Assembly (NCBI GenBank): GCA_004151065.3
Contig: NWUY0300028478.1
Span: 21,428-49,950, forward strand
DNA from: Larix sibirica
Lineage: Eukaryota; Streptophyta; Pinopsida; Pinales; Pinaceae
Length of the DNA: 28,523 bases
Direction: 5' to 3'
This document shows positions 1 to 10,066 of this stretch, in pieces. The notes beneath the pieces were generated by a model, which saw only the letters and a list, made by a program, of their open reading frames with translations, ran no database searches and was not told the origin of the DNA. Every line of letters starts with the position of its first letter. Position 1 is the first letter of the stretch. A program made the translations under genes and the position numbers.

Positions 1-71
1 GGCCAATGGGTTATAGGAATGCAAGTCTCCATAAGAAGGTCATGGTCAGGTTCTGCCATCTTCCTTCTCTT

Positions 72-926
72 TCATTCACCGCACTTTACCTTGAATGTCA
101 TGAGATGTATCCAAGCTTCCACCACCAAATGGCTATAGTGGAAAGATATATACTCAGGCATATGGTCTTGGTAAATAATATAATTGCCTTGTTTTTTCAC
201 TTTTCCAAAAAAGTGGCCCATCACAACTAGGTCGACAATTTGGTATGTGAAATCTCCATCTCGATAGGGTCGCACCAACCTGCTTTTAATTTGTGTACAT
301 TGCATTAAATAATATGCGATGTTCTCTTCATTTCCTAGGGGTGCAATGACAACAAATACATTACCTGCCACAAAAATTACATTTGTTAATCAAATGTATA
401 TATACATTCAAGTACTGGTTTGGAAGTTTGAACATTCATTCAATGATTCCAAATAAAAGCATGTGATGTATATAATTAGTAAACTTTGGTTAATGTTTTG
501 TTGCATACCTTCCCTAACCACATCTAAAACCCAATCATGGTCTAATGATAACACAACATATTCAGTGTGCATCTCTTTCCATGTCAAAATTGGATGAGGA
601 CCCTTTGGGTTAAGAGTGACATATTTCCATTGTTTCATATGTCCAACATTTTGGCATTTATCAAGCTCGTATCCATCTGCATCGATGAAAAACTTGCAAA
701 AGCCCTCATATTCTCTCGTTTCTATGGAAAAGATGTATCCCATATCCTTACTCCAAACAGAGTGTAATTCCCTCATCTCAGGTATTGTCTCACAATACCA
801 AGGAATTGATCTATTCACATCACCAATGGAAACTGTTGAGTAGACCCAATGTTCATTATCAATCACACCAACAAAACCCAAGACACTGGCCCTTTTAGCA
901 TCACCCGCAAGCAGGCGAAGTATCAC
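72..926 (-). pseudogene. 3' part of a broken multi-exon gene, SDGCxGQFK family (unknown function)
   Basis: Two minus-strand coding blocks join across a plausible 144-bp intron. The first block (926 to 509) ends at GGGAAG|GTATGC. The second block (364 to about 72) begins after TTTGTGGCAG. Splicing there keeps one frame: the codon G|GT reads into NVFVVIAPLGNEEN. The first block contains GDVNRSIPWYCETI, MRELHSVWS and EGFCKFFIDADG. The second contains ENIAYYLMQCTQ and GHFFGKVKKQGNYI. I recall this layout from the C-terminal half of a plant family whose N-terminal half carries SDGC-x-GQFK. That half is found at 7907-8738, on the far side of the inserted Gypsy fragment. The family has no function I can name; the SDG Asp and the repeat context suggest a transposase origin (inference). 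The frame has a stop near 74, after which it stays open to base 1, so the C-terminus may extend outside the window. The gene is broken because its exons are separated by about 5.6 kb of transposon. Confidence 0.62.
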
Positions 927-1505
927 CTGAGGTATCTAGGGGACTACAAGAACCAAGCTTCTATAGTGCTAAAGGGATGTGAGCATTCATCTAACAGATC
1001 TACCATACCTTCAACTACTCTGCAATATAACATTACTTACTTATGGTAATAGATAATACATTCATGATAGTGACATAAAATAGCATCCATGTGTGCATTA
1101 AACAAAAAACATTCATCACATTCGAGACAGTTGTAAGTTACTGCAACTAGATGTACTCATTCTCATTAACAATATGACGCTCTTACATAACCTGCGTAGT
1201 ACACAATTATTCCCAGACCTCAACTACTCGACACAACAACATCGAATCATGACCATACAACAGAGTAAATTTCATGAGTGACACTTCCTTAGCATCAGTA
1301 ACAGAATTGATAGACCAAAAATTTCTCCTCGCTCTTAGAACCCCTACATATTTATACATCACAAAATGGGTTGAGCACGTTACAAAGTGGACAAAACACC
1401 TAACTAACTTCCATCTTTTACGTGGTTTTGGTCCAATTGCTAAGTCATCCCACAGTCCATATCTAGTGCACGACTTCCAAGATAAGTCCAAAAACCACTC
1501 CAACA
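853..1505 (-). repeat. Left copy of a ~650-bp duplicated gene segment (exon end plus intron)
   Basis: This stretch matches 7127-7790 at roughly 85-88% by eye, in the same orientation, from ATCAATCACACCAACAAAAC to CCACTCCAAC. It covers the start of the exon encoding GFVGVID and most of the intron before it. In the right copy the intron ends with a good acceptor, CCCCTGCTTGCAG (minus strand). Here the same place reads GCCTGCTTGCGG, so the AG is lost. A 104-codon open frame (1207-1521, minus) is not shared by the right copy, which has stops in it, so I do not call it a gene. Confidence 0.8.
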
Positions 1506-2229
1506 GGCCCCGAACACTCACATGTTGCTCGTACCAAGCAACTTCAGTTGTTGTGCAGACTTCTTTAGACTAAAATTCTTCATTGCAGTAGCTCAGGGAC
1601 TATTGCATAACACCTTTTGAACCAAATATGTTACTCTTTAGGAACTATGTTTTGAACCTCGACATGAGTAGAGTTCCAACCATCGCTAGGCTTGATAAAA
1701 AATTTCATCCCACCTCTTGGACACAGCTCAAAATCTTGGATCTTGTCCTTCACATTATCAATGGTGTCCAAGCTTGCGACCTTCAAGACTCCCATATCGT
1801 CAACCCACTGGTCAATATTAACCTGGTTGCTCTAGCTACTCCTACTTGAATCAACCCTTATTGTTGGTTAGGATTCTCTCTATTCTATCACTTCTTCTTT
1901 CAGCGGGGCCATGGCTTTCTGCAGCATGGTTGCTTTAGTGCTTGCTCTATGATGAATCTATTTTATATATTGTCGGCCTATCTTTACCAATTGGAACCTC
2001 TGCTTTTCCCCTTGGTTCTGCATCTCTGTAGTCTATGCCCAAAATCGCAGCATCTCCCCTCAAAAAAATAGAAAAAAGAAACCTAACTATTTTATTTTAC
2101 CTTCCATTTCCTTCTATATAGACGATCCCGACCTACGTCACCTTATCTCATCATGATTTCCTTCTGCCACTAATGCATACTTCAAGATTTGATGTTGATT
2201 CGATGTCCTTTAAAAACTTTGGCTATCGA

Positions 2230-5200
2230 TTTTCTTCATGATGGCCACACGTGTTTTCTGGTGCACATCACTTAAAGCATTATGCTGCACCGCTTCTACT
2301 GTCTCCATCAACTTGTGAAGTTTATCCTTTGACTTCGTGAGTTGCTCCTTTGCTTGAGTTTATTTCTCCGCAATGACTTCCACTATCTACGCAGTGAGTG
2401 GTGTTTACAATTGCTGCTTTGTTTCAATGATTGTATGCTTTATGAATTCCTGAACTGCAGCGAGGTCCTGCAACACTTTGTATGCTTCCTCCTGCAGTAT
2501 TTCCAGCTTTTGTGCGATGCTCTGCAGCTCTGCCCTTAGCTAGCTAATCTCTTTCTGTTGTCTCATATTTTCAACCAATGCAGCTACTTTCTTTGTTGTT
2601 GGCAAAGTGTTCATCGTCTCCTTCATTTTTTGTGCCTTCTCTTGCACATCTTGTATCTTATGCTCTATTGTTTGCAGCACAATATCCTCCAGCAATTGAG
2701 TCTATATCTGCGTGCTTTCTTCACACAACTTTGCACACTTCTCTTGTAAGGTCTTGATGTTTTCTATTGCGGTAGTCGCACTAGTTCTTTGCTCCCTTTC
2801 CTGCCTTTTTTCTATTGGTGGACTTGGTGTTACTCTTGCTTCAAAGTCCATGATCTTTGCATGGAAGCCTTTAGTTACTTCTCCTATCTTCACAACATTT
2901 TATTCCACCGGAATATCTACCTCCAGCTGATCTTAGGGAATTGTGTTATATACTCTTTCTAGTGCCTGTTGCAACTTTTCATTTTCCCGCACCACCTCTT
3001 CATTTCTCTTCTCAGCTTCTTGTTTCTCCTTGCACAACTTTTTCATTTTCCTACTGCAGTGTCATCTTTGCTATCATTCCCTCGGCCTTCTGATCTAACG
3101 TTGCAGTTGCACACAGTTGAATCTCCCTTGATACTCCTATCTGCAAGATATATAACACTTCTTCTGGTATTTCAGACAAAATCAAATTAATTAAACTTAC
3201 TGTTATTGTGCCTTTGTGCAGTTCATGTGTAGGTAACTCAAGATCTCCTGATGCTATCATCACCATTCTTGCTATCATCACCATTCTTTGCGTCGTTGAT
3301 GCAACTAATGGTTGAGGATCCATATCCCTTGGTTCTGCGTTCCCTGTGCACTCCTACCCTAATCTCCTAGATGTAACTTTTGTTGCTTCCAAAGCCTATC
3401 GCAATGTATTTAATTGCTCATGCATGCTTGTCTTCATATCCTCTTGCTTCTTCACTACTTCTTCCCATGCTTCTTCTGTCGCTTCCCTAACTTGTTCTCC
3501 TATTTTGTCCAAGTCATCTTCTGTGAGTGAGTGGAGAACTGGTTCTTTTACTGCCTTCCTCTTTTTCCTTGCATGGAAGGGCCTGCCTCAGTTTGATCCT
3601 GCCTCTTTTCTCCTACTTTTGGTGGGGTTTCCTACGCCATGTTTCCTCCACCATTTCCTTGTTTCTATTCACTGTCTTGTTGGTCGTATTCTCTGCTATC
3701 TTGCTCTTCACTCGGTTCTTCGCCCAAGTTCTCTCCCTACACCTCATCTTTCTTTCACTACTCTTCATCTATGAGTGGGTCTCTCCACTCAGCATCCCAT
3801 TCGTTCACAATTGCATCGACATCTTGTTCCGACAGCCTAAACAACATTGGAAACCATCTCCTCTCCAGGTCCCACCTTGCTTGAATGTACATGTGATGCA
3901 TCCTGACCTTGAAACGCGGAATTCCTCTATACATTTCCACTACCCATGGCTTCATGCATGGTATTGTCCCGATGATGTGTTGAATAACATCGATGTAGAC
4001 AAAGAATAACACATTGTTTTCAATATGCCTCCTCTGGAGCTTTGTAAAGCACAAATTAGTATATTTGGCCGCTCAACATGGTTTGTGCCTAATCTCCAAG
4101 AATTGCGAATCCTCCGGTTCCCTCCATGCAACTAAGGAAATCAATATCAACAACTAGGCATAGTGAAATGGTTGTGATTTTTCCTATGCTTTCCTACAAT
4201 CTTCCAAAAATTCGTTCACTAGGAATGTCGACTAGTTCATTTGTACGCCTTTTGCGCACTTCTTTGTTGCTGCTATAAATCTTGTGGTAACTTGATCCTT
4301 GTGATTCTTTCTAACCAACTTGCAAGCCAATACTTGTGTTGTGAATCTTACTACATCATCCTTAATACTTGCCACATTTAACCCTTGTTGTGCCCTGTGT
4401 GTACCGTACTTTTGCTTCATCTTCTCGACGAGTGCTTTGTCCTGCTTATTATTCTTGATCAACTGCATCAGATCCTCCCCTGTTGTCGGCAACCCCGTTA
4501 TCTCCACAATCAGATTGCTGTCAATTAATGCTACCATATCCAACCATAGGATTCATCCGTGTACACAACTCAACAACAATTGTACATAGTTATTTACTTC
4601 TGGACTTCTACCAAAATGTGGGATTTATAGTAAATTCAACATTCCTGCGCGGTGCAACACTGTTTCCCATTGTTGCGGCTCCAATGTAATAATCGATGAA
4701 TCTAGACTACTTATTTGTCTCATTTAGTTTCCTTGTGCCAGTTCTGGAAAGTTCTTTGTGATGGTGATATCGTTGTCTACATAATTTAATTTCTTTACAT
4801 CTCCCAACAGGGTTCCCCATACCGGCATGCCTTTGGGAATTTTTGTTGTGTCCACCGAATATTTTACCTACTTCTGCAAATCCACTGGTTTTGCATCCAT
4901 TTTCCTTGGGGGTATGTAACTCCTTTGATAATTCAATGATGTGGAGGTTGATGCCCCCTTCCCTATTCTCGAAATTGATCCTGATTTACTAACTGCTAAC
5001 CCTAATGCTCTTGTTACTGGTACCTCCTCCTCTATCACCATAGATGCATTCTTTATTCACACCTTTCTCTGCACTGGTACTTTTGGTGCCATCTTTCTAG
5101 CCCTCAACAACTGCACTCGACTAGACTTTGCTCTACTTACTTCAACTCTAACTACTTTCAACTTATGTCGGGCACCCATCATTCTACCTATGCTTTTAAC
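2230..5200 (-). pseudogene. Additional post-integrase ORF of the Gypsy element, coiled-coil rich, broken
   Basis: Downstream of integrase on the same strand lies a long decayed coding region. A basic stretch comes first (about 5200-4941). Next is a block at 4543-4232 with EITGLPTTGED, YGTHRAQQG and a CKLVRKNHK basic patch. A block at 4054-3758 follows, with HHMYIQARWDLERRW and ending WRDPLIDEE. The tail (3323-2230) is rich in Glu, Gln, Lys and Leu. From 2893 down to about 2400 it stays in one frame, interrupted only by TAG codons at 2702-2704 and 2540-2542; segments such as AELQSIAQKLEILQEEAY look like a coiled coil. I recall proteins with EITGLPTDGE-type motifs as a third ORF of conifer Gypsy elements; their function is unknown to me, perhaps a structural or envelope-position protein. 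An 18-bp perfect tandem repeat (3253-3270, 3271-3288) duplicates six codons (MVMIAR). Confidence 0.6.
3253..3288. repeat. Perfect 18-bp tandem duplication inside the post-integrase ORF
   Basis: GCTATCATCACCATTCTT occurs twice head to tail with no mismatch. It is a whole number of codons, giving MVMIARMVMIA on the minus strand. It is probably a slippage event after insertion, since the surrounding copy is otherwise degraded. Confidence 0.9.
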
Positions 5201-5528
5201 CATGATTCTCAACTGTCTTTTCCACTTTCACTCCCCTTCTTACATTCAATGCTAAACTAGATTCATGCATGCATGCTTGGATTTGGTCTAAATCTCCTCG
5301 ATATTTGTTCCATTTCCCAAATTTGGTCGGTGATCCTCTAAATTTACTATGTCGCGTCCTCGTACTTTGCCCATTACTTCTTCCTTTAATGTTCACACTT
5401 TCCAAATATGCCGATCTTTTTGTTGACTTCCTCCCTATGTTATCTAATTTTCCAGCGTGCTTTGCTTTTTACTCTTTCTCTCTTGGTCTGCAACATTCGT
5501 CTTTATTTTCTGCAACATTTTTGTTTAA

Positions 5529-6754
5529 CTACTGCGTGGAAGAACGATTGTCCCCATACAGTTTCAGTGAACTCCAGTTGACAAATCCTTTTAAGGGCTC
5601 TCCATTCAGCTTCTCAAGTTGAATGGCCCCTGCCTTTGTGACAGATCTTATAATGCAAGGACCTAACCAATGCATTTTGAACTTACCTAGATGCTTCATG
5701 AACTTGTTGCCATACATCATAATCATGTTTCCAAGCTTGAATTGCTTCTACTTAATATGTCTCTCGTGCCATGATTTCTCGCACGCTTTCTAGACTTACT
5801 GATGGAAACTTGTGACAAAATGATCTTCTTCCAATTCCAACAGTTGCGACAATCTTCTTTCTACCGCGCTGCTATCTATGAGTTTAGCCAGCGAAGCAAT
5901 GCACAGACTCAAAACAATAAACTCCATGGGCATGATGGCTTCCTGCCCATAGACTAATCCGAATGGTGTTTGTCCTTCCAATTTATTGGATGTCATTCTA
6001 TAGGCCCATAATACTACAGGGATCCTCAAGTCCCAGTCATCTCTATTGACATTGCAGATCTTTGTTAGTGCGTTCTCCAAGATTTTGTAGAATGCTTCCA
6101 CTGTTCCTTTTACTTGAGGGTGATAGGCGATACTCTTCTGGTGATAGATCTTAAATTCTTCTATCAGCATTGTAATTGTATTATTCAAAAAATCGGTCCC
6201 CTGATCAGTTATCAAATTCCTTGGACATCTAAAACTTGTTACCACATTCTCAAAAAGAAACCGTGTAGTTGTCTGTGTGTTGCAATCCTTCACTGGTTCT
6301 ACTTCAACCTACCTCGTCAAATAATCTGTCATGATAATGATGTGCCTTTCTCCTGACCTCTTCGCGGGTGGATTAATAGGCCCAACAAAGTCCACCCCCC
6401 ATCTATCAAACGACTGTAATGTTACTTCGGGCATCAAGGACATCTCATCCCTCCTTGATGAATTTCCCACCTGTTGGCAAGCATCGCACGCCTGACAATG
6501 TTCCTTAGCATCTTTGTGCAGGGTAGGCCACCAAATACCTACACGCAAATATTATGTGCAATCGCTTTCCTTGCATAATGGCCTGCTGCAACTCCTTCAT
6601 GGGACTCTTTTAGAATCATAGTTCGTTCATGCTCCAGTACACATTGCTGCATAATCCCGTCCATGCCCAACTTATACAAGTGACCTGTTATCAACTGATA
6701 ATCTATTGCTTTCACCACTAACTGCTTCTTCTGCGCAATTGTGTACCCAACCAA
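5529..6754 (-). pseudogene. Gypsy integrase (zinc finger, DDE core, C-terminal domain), broken
   Basis: Integrase of the Gypsy fragment, which would insert element cDNA into chromosomes. From 6754 the frame reads an HHCC zinc finger: SHEGVAAGHY supplies the two His, and HCQACDACQQ the two Cys. The core follows, with VDFVGPINPP (first Asp), ITDQGTDFLNN (second Asp) and GTVEAFYKILENALTK (Glu). AYRMTSNKLEGQTPFGLVYG and IMPMEF come next. The C-terminal end has KHLGKFKMHWLGPCIIR and LNGEPLKGFVNWSSLKLYGD, the GPY/F-type module. All catalytic residues are present, but the gene is dead. A frameshift lies near 6545, a stop at about 6309-6311 after DYLTR, and three in-frame stops between 5796 and about 5745. 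Blocks 6548-6309, 6293-5796 and 5726-5529 share one frame. The order after RNase H is normal for Gypsy. Confidence 0.92.
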
Positions 6755-6779
6755 AGCTACTCTGGTAGGAAAAAACTGT

Positions 6780-7126
6780 GTAATTTATGAGAAATAATCA
6801 TCAACCATATGAACTGCAAACAAGTGCTCATCTGGCAGACTATCATCTATATTTCCTGCATCTTCTCTTATTTCTATTTTCTATCTGCAACAAGTGGTAT
6901 GTTCCTGAGTTTAGTTTCCCTAGTTTCACTACAACTTCAAATTCATTTTCTTGGAATAGCAGTAGCCATCTGCATATCTCCCCCCCCCAACACTGGCTTG
7001 TTGACTAGGTAACTCAATGCAAAATGGTCAATGTACATCTTAAATCGGGAACCCAACAAGTAATGTTGAAACTTTTGTAGTGCATACCCCCTTGCTGGTA
7101 GAACCATTTGCTGGTGCACGGGCATA
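6780..7126 (-). pseudogene. End of Gypsy reverse transcriptase/RNase H, truncated and frameshifted
   Basis: The minus frame from 7126 reads ARGYALQKFQHYLLGSRFK, MYIDHFALSYLVNKPV. This is the part of the Gypsy RT/RNase H that precedes the link to integrase. A run of nine C (6980-6988) sits at a frameshift; past it the next frame continues CRWLLLFQENEFEVVVK, the expected RWLLLLQEF-like block. Near 6830 another frame gives PDEHLFAVHMVDDYFS, the usual linker before the integrase zinc finger. The domain is cut at 7126, where the host segment begins, so the catalytic half of reverse transcriptase is absent. Confidence 0.88.
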
Positions 7127-7790
7127 ATCAATCACACCAACAAAACCCAAGACACCGACCCTTTCGGCATCATCTGCAAGCAGGGGAAGTCTCACTCAAG
7201 GTATCTAGGGGACTACAGGAACTAAGATTCCGTAGTGCTGAAGGGATGTGATCATTCATCTAACAGTTCTACCATACATTCAACTACTGCACAATATAAC
7301 ATTACTTACTTATGGTAATAGATAATACATTCATGATAGCAACATCAAATAACATCCATGTGCGCATTAAACATAAACATTCATCACATTCGAGACAATT
7401 GTAAGTTATTTCAACCAGATGTACTCATTCTCATTAACAATAGGACAATCTTACATAACCTGCGCAGTGGGAAATCATTCCTAGACCTCAACTACTCAGC
7501 ACAACAACAACGACTCATGACCATACAATAGAGTAAATGTCTTGAGTGACACGTCCTTAACATGAGTAACATAATTATCATAACAAAAAGTTCTCCTCGC
7601 TCTTAGAACCTTTACATATTTATACATCACAAACTGCGCCAAGCCAATTACAAAGTGGAAAAAACACCTAACCAACTTCTAACTAACTTCTGCCTTTTGC
7701 GTGGTTTTGGTCTAATTGCTGAGTCATCCCACGGTCCATCTCTAGTGCACAACTTCCAATACAGGTCCAAAACCCACTCCAACAACAACA
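7127..7790 (-). repeat. Right copy of the ~650-bp duplicated gene segment
   Basis: This is the homologue of 853-1505, in the same orientation. It holds a 47-bp piece of exon (7173-7127), whose frame encodes VLGFVGVID before running directly into the Gypsy sequence. Before it lies an intron that ends CTGCTTGCAG at 7174. The intron's likely donor is CGCAG|GTAAGAG at 7907/7906, so the intron would be about 733 bp. Confidence 0.8.
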
Positions 7791-7906
7791 TTCCAAAAGA
7801 ACCTACATATAAATAAATGTATCAAATATATGATTTTTCAACTAAGATGATGTTTCTTGAAGAACATTCAAAATATGAGCTTCAACTACACAATGTAGTC
7901 TCTTAC

Positions 7907-8738
7907 CTGCGCATCGACCTTGCTTGTTTGTGACCTTCATGTCCCAAATGCAATGTGCACCAGTCAACTACTTCTGCAAATGATTTGAGTCGGGTTGCAC
8001 CATGACTCATCTGGAACCTTCTAAGTGCTTGTTTCACACAAGCACCTACACCATCATGCTTGCCCTTTTTGTGCCATGTTTCAAAAAAACTCAAAGTATG
8101 TCAAACTCTTGTCTCTTTATGAAGGCGACTCAACCAATGAAAGGGCGTGTCAATTTGAACTGCCCCACACATCCATCTGAGCAAATCCACTATTTTGTAA
8201 ATGACATCCCATTCTTTCTGAATGAGTCATAAATCAACCCAAAGCAATGTGGAATAAGCAATGTGTCATGTTCATGATCACCACTCACATAAAAATGGTA
8301 CTCTTTAATCACATTGCATGACGAAATAGTGATATCTTTACCATCAATGCTTGCCCGAGCATGTCTGTAGAAAACTTGTATGAATATTGACACCTGGTAA
8401 GAGAGAAAATGTGTAGTTCTCGGTGAATTATACCACTAATAAGATTGTTCCCGACTCAAATACCTCACATGAATGCTCGAATTAAAAAACTTGCCACCTG
8501 GACCTATGAGAGTATTTGATGTATTTATAAATTTGATTTTGGAACTTCTCCATGAACTCTGGAATATTAGGAATTTTTTCATTAAGCAAGTTGATCCTTT
8601 TAGATGGCATAGCTGAAGAAGATGATGCATACAGGGTAACATACTCATATCTCGATTCTCTTCCATGTAAATGTGATATTTGACAAGCCGTGTGTGTTGG
8701 ATCAATGGGGAAATTCCTATGGAACAATTCCAAATTAC
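7907..8738 (-). pseudogene. 5' part of the broken SDGCxGQFK-family gene
   Basis: The minus strand carries the N-terminal and central parts of the gene whose end is at 72-926. From 8733 it reads PEFMEKFQNQIYKYI. After a frameshift near 8450-8400 it reads VSIFIQVFYRHARASIDGKD, then YHFYVSGDHEHDTLLIPHCF and GLIYDSFRKNGMSFTK. A TAG stop (8192-8190) follows, and then WICSDGCVGQFK (motif at 8180-8154). A second frameshift precedes SFFETWHKKGKHDGVGACV and KQALRRFQMSHGAT. The last exon ends at a strong donor CAG|GTAAGA (7907/7906). SDGCxGQFK followed by GKGxxDGxGAxVK is a pair I know from uncharacterised proteins of plants and animals. The Asp residues suggest a nuclease or transposase ancestry, which is inference. 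Upstream exons are cut off by the LTR element beginning at 8752. Confidence 0.68.
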
Positions 8739-9133
8739 CTAAGTGTGTTGTTTATGAGCCCCATAAATGGAAGATTATTTGGTCCTCTTGGTCATACCTA
8801 AGGCTTGTTAGGGAGGCATAAGGGTCCAAGTTTCATAAATTATTACAAACATTATGATATTCCTCCTAAAATCCTATGCATGTTTGTTAAATGAATATCT
8901 TGACATTTGATTAGTAATCCTTTGCTTATTTTTCCTACTCCTTTGATTTATTTAATGAGATAATTGTCTAATATTTGTTAAAATATTTCTTGAGTTGTGT
9001 TGTATTTGTAGATGGAAAATATATCAAGCAAAGTGGAAGAACTAAAGTCACAAAAATGAGCTCAATCTCTCTCAATGAGTTCACTAGTCAAACTACAGTT
9101 AGGTGGAGAGATTTAATGGATTAAGTCCCCTCT

Positions 9134-9510
9134 TGATTATCATGAGCTTCCAACACATAAACATGGACTTAATATCATCCTTTGAACGAAATCATATATG
9201 CCACGTCAAATTCCTAAGAGGGGGAATCAATCCCACAAAATCAACATGCATATTTCTAGTTAATTGGTGGATAATTTCCTTAAATCAAGGAGCGGATTGC
9301 ATGGATAGTTTTCTCGAGTGTCGATTATTCTCATGAGCTGCCACCACATGGAAGAAGAACTCAACATCATCCCAAATCGAATTCATGGATTCCAATTCAA
9401 ATTTATAAAGAGGCAATCAATCCCACCAACTTGCATGCATATTTCTAGTTATTTGGGACAACCTCCACAAATCAAGGAGTTGATTGCATGGATAGTTTTG
9501 AGTTATTCTT
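9134..9510 (+). repeat. ~190-bp tandem duplication within the LTR
   Basis: Unit a (9134-9322) and unit b (9323-9510) both follow the order CATGAGCT, AATATC or AACATC with ATCC, CAATCCCAC, CATGCATATTTCTAGTTA, AAATCAAGGA, GATTGCATGGATAGTTTT. Start-to-start spacing is 191 bp. The same pair is present in the other LTRs (for example 25797-26130), so the duplication predates spread of the family. Confidence 0.8.
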
Positions 9511-9511
9511 G

Positions 9512-9519
9512 TATAAATG
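9512..9519 (+). promoter_or_regulatory. Candidate LTR TATA box
   Basis: TATAAATG within TTGTATAAATG lies about 760 bp into the LTR and is kept in the other LTRs (14664-14671, 26148-26155). The position would suit a Pol II start with R and U5 downstream. There is no direct evidence of transcription, and the region is AT-rich, so chance is possible. Confidence 0.35.
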
Positions 9520-9712
9520 ATAGTAAATTTGATAGCATGAGGTTAATATCAATTATTATTCTTCTCTCAAACATTTTTCCATTCATCCCTTGCTCGTCAA
9601 GGTGAATTTGTAAGAGGCAACTTGCTGCCCTGGTTTTAATAGCAGATTGTTAATGAAAAAAACTACTTTCGATTTATCTTTGAATTAGTTAGTTTAGCAA
9701 GGGTTACAAGAG

Positions 9713-9741
9713 CTCCCTTGGGTTGGTCCCACTCAAGGGAG
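9713..9741 (+). promoter_or_regulatory. Conserved hairpin in the LTR (CTCCCTTG / CAAGGGAG)
   Basis: CTCCCTTG (9713-9720) and CAAGGGAG (9734-9741) form an 8-bp stem with a 13-nt loop. The arms are kept as at least seven pairs in the other LTRs (14866-14893, 26350-26377), while the loop changes by single bases. A regulatory or packaging role in element RNA is only inference. Confidence 0.55.
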
Positions 9742-10066
9742 GGATTGTGGACCCTTGCATACCTTTCCCTTCAGTCGTGCATTTCATTTCTTAATTCTTA
9801 AATTCAGATTACAATGAATGTAGAAATATGTGCATTGACTGTAGAAAGTTTTATGCTTTATGTGTTAATTCTACATTTTTTGTGTTTTGCATAGTAATTT
9901 TGTAATTTTCCTAGAGTTAATAATTTTTCGCATTTCCTTTGAATAGATTTGCTTTTTTTATCCTTTCCATAGTTAGATTTATGATGTTTATGTCATCTAC
10001 TTTACATGTTTTAGAATATATTTATTTCATGTTTATTATATTAAATTAGATTTATGTTTTTCATGT

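Larger units (their letters stand above)
1506..7126 (-). mobile_element. Truncated Gypsy (Athila/Tat-like) LTR retrotransposon fragment, both ends missing
   Basis: Reading on the minus strand from 7126 downward there are the end of RNase H, integrase (zinc finger, catalytic core, C-terminal domain) and then about 3 kb of a further ORF with conserved blocks and coiled coils. Gag, protease and almost all of reverse transcriptase are missing, because the element stops abruptly at 7126 inside pol. No LTR or primer-binding site is visible at either edge. The 1506-2230 part holds no protein or repeat that I recognise and is probably the 3' untranslated end of the element. Stops and frameshifts occur in every domain, so the fragment is old and inactive. 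The post-integrase ORF on the same strand as pol is a trait I associate with Gypsy elements of gymnosperms (memory, not tested). Confidence 0.8.

Noticed and set aside
1207-1521. 104-codon minus frame in the left duplicated segment
   Set aside because: The right duplicate has several stops in the same frame and the segment is best read as intron.
3346-4009. Long plus-strand frames rich in Leu, Phe and Ser that look like membrane proteins
   Set aside because: They are complements of the Glu/Lys-rich minus-strand post-integrase ORF, whose coiled-coil and conserved blocks explain the composition.
853-7790. The ~650-bp direct repeats as the LTRs of the Gypsy fragment
   Set aside because: Next to the right copy lies the end of RNase H, not a primer site and gag, the repeats carry part of a gene exon continuing in frame outside the left copy, and no polypurine tract borders the left copy.
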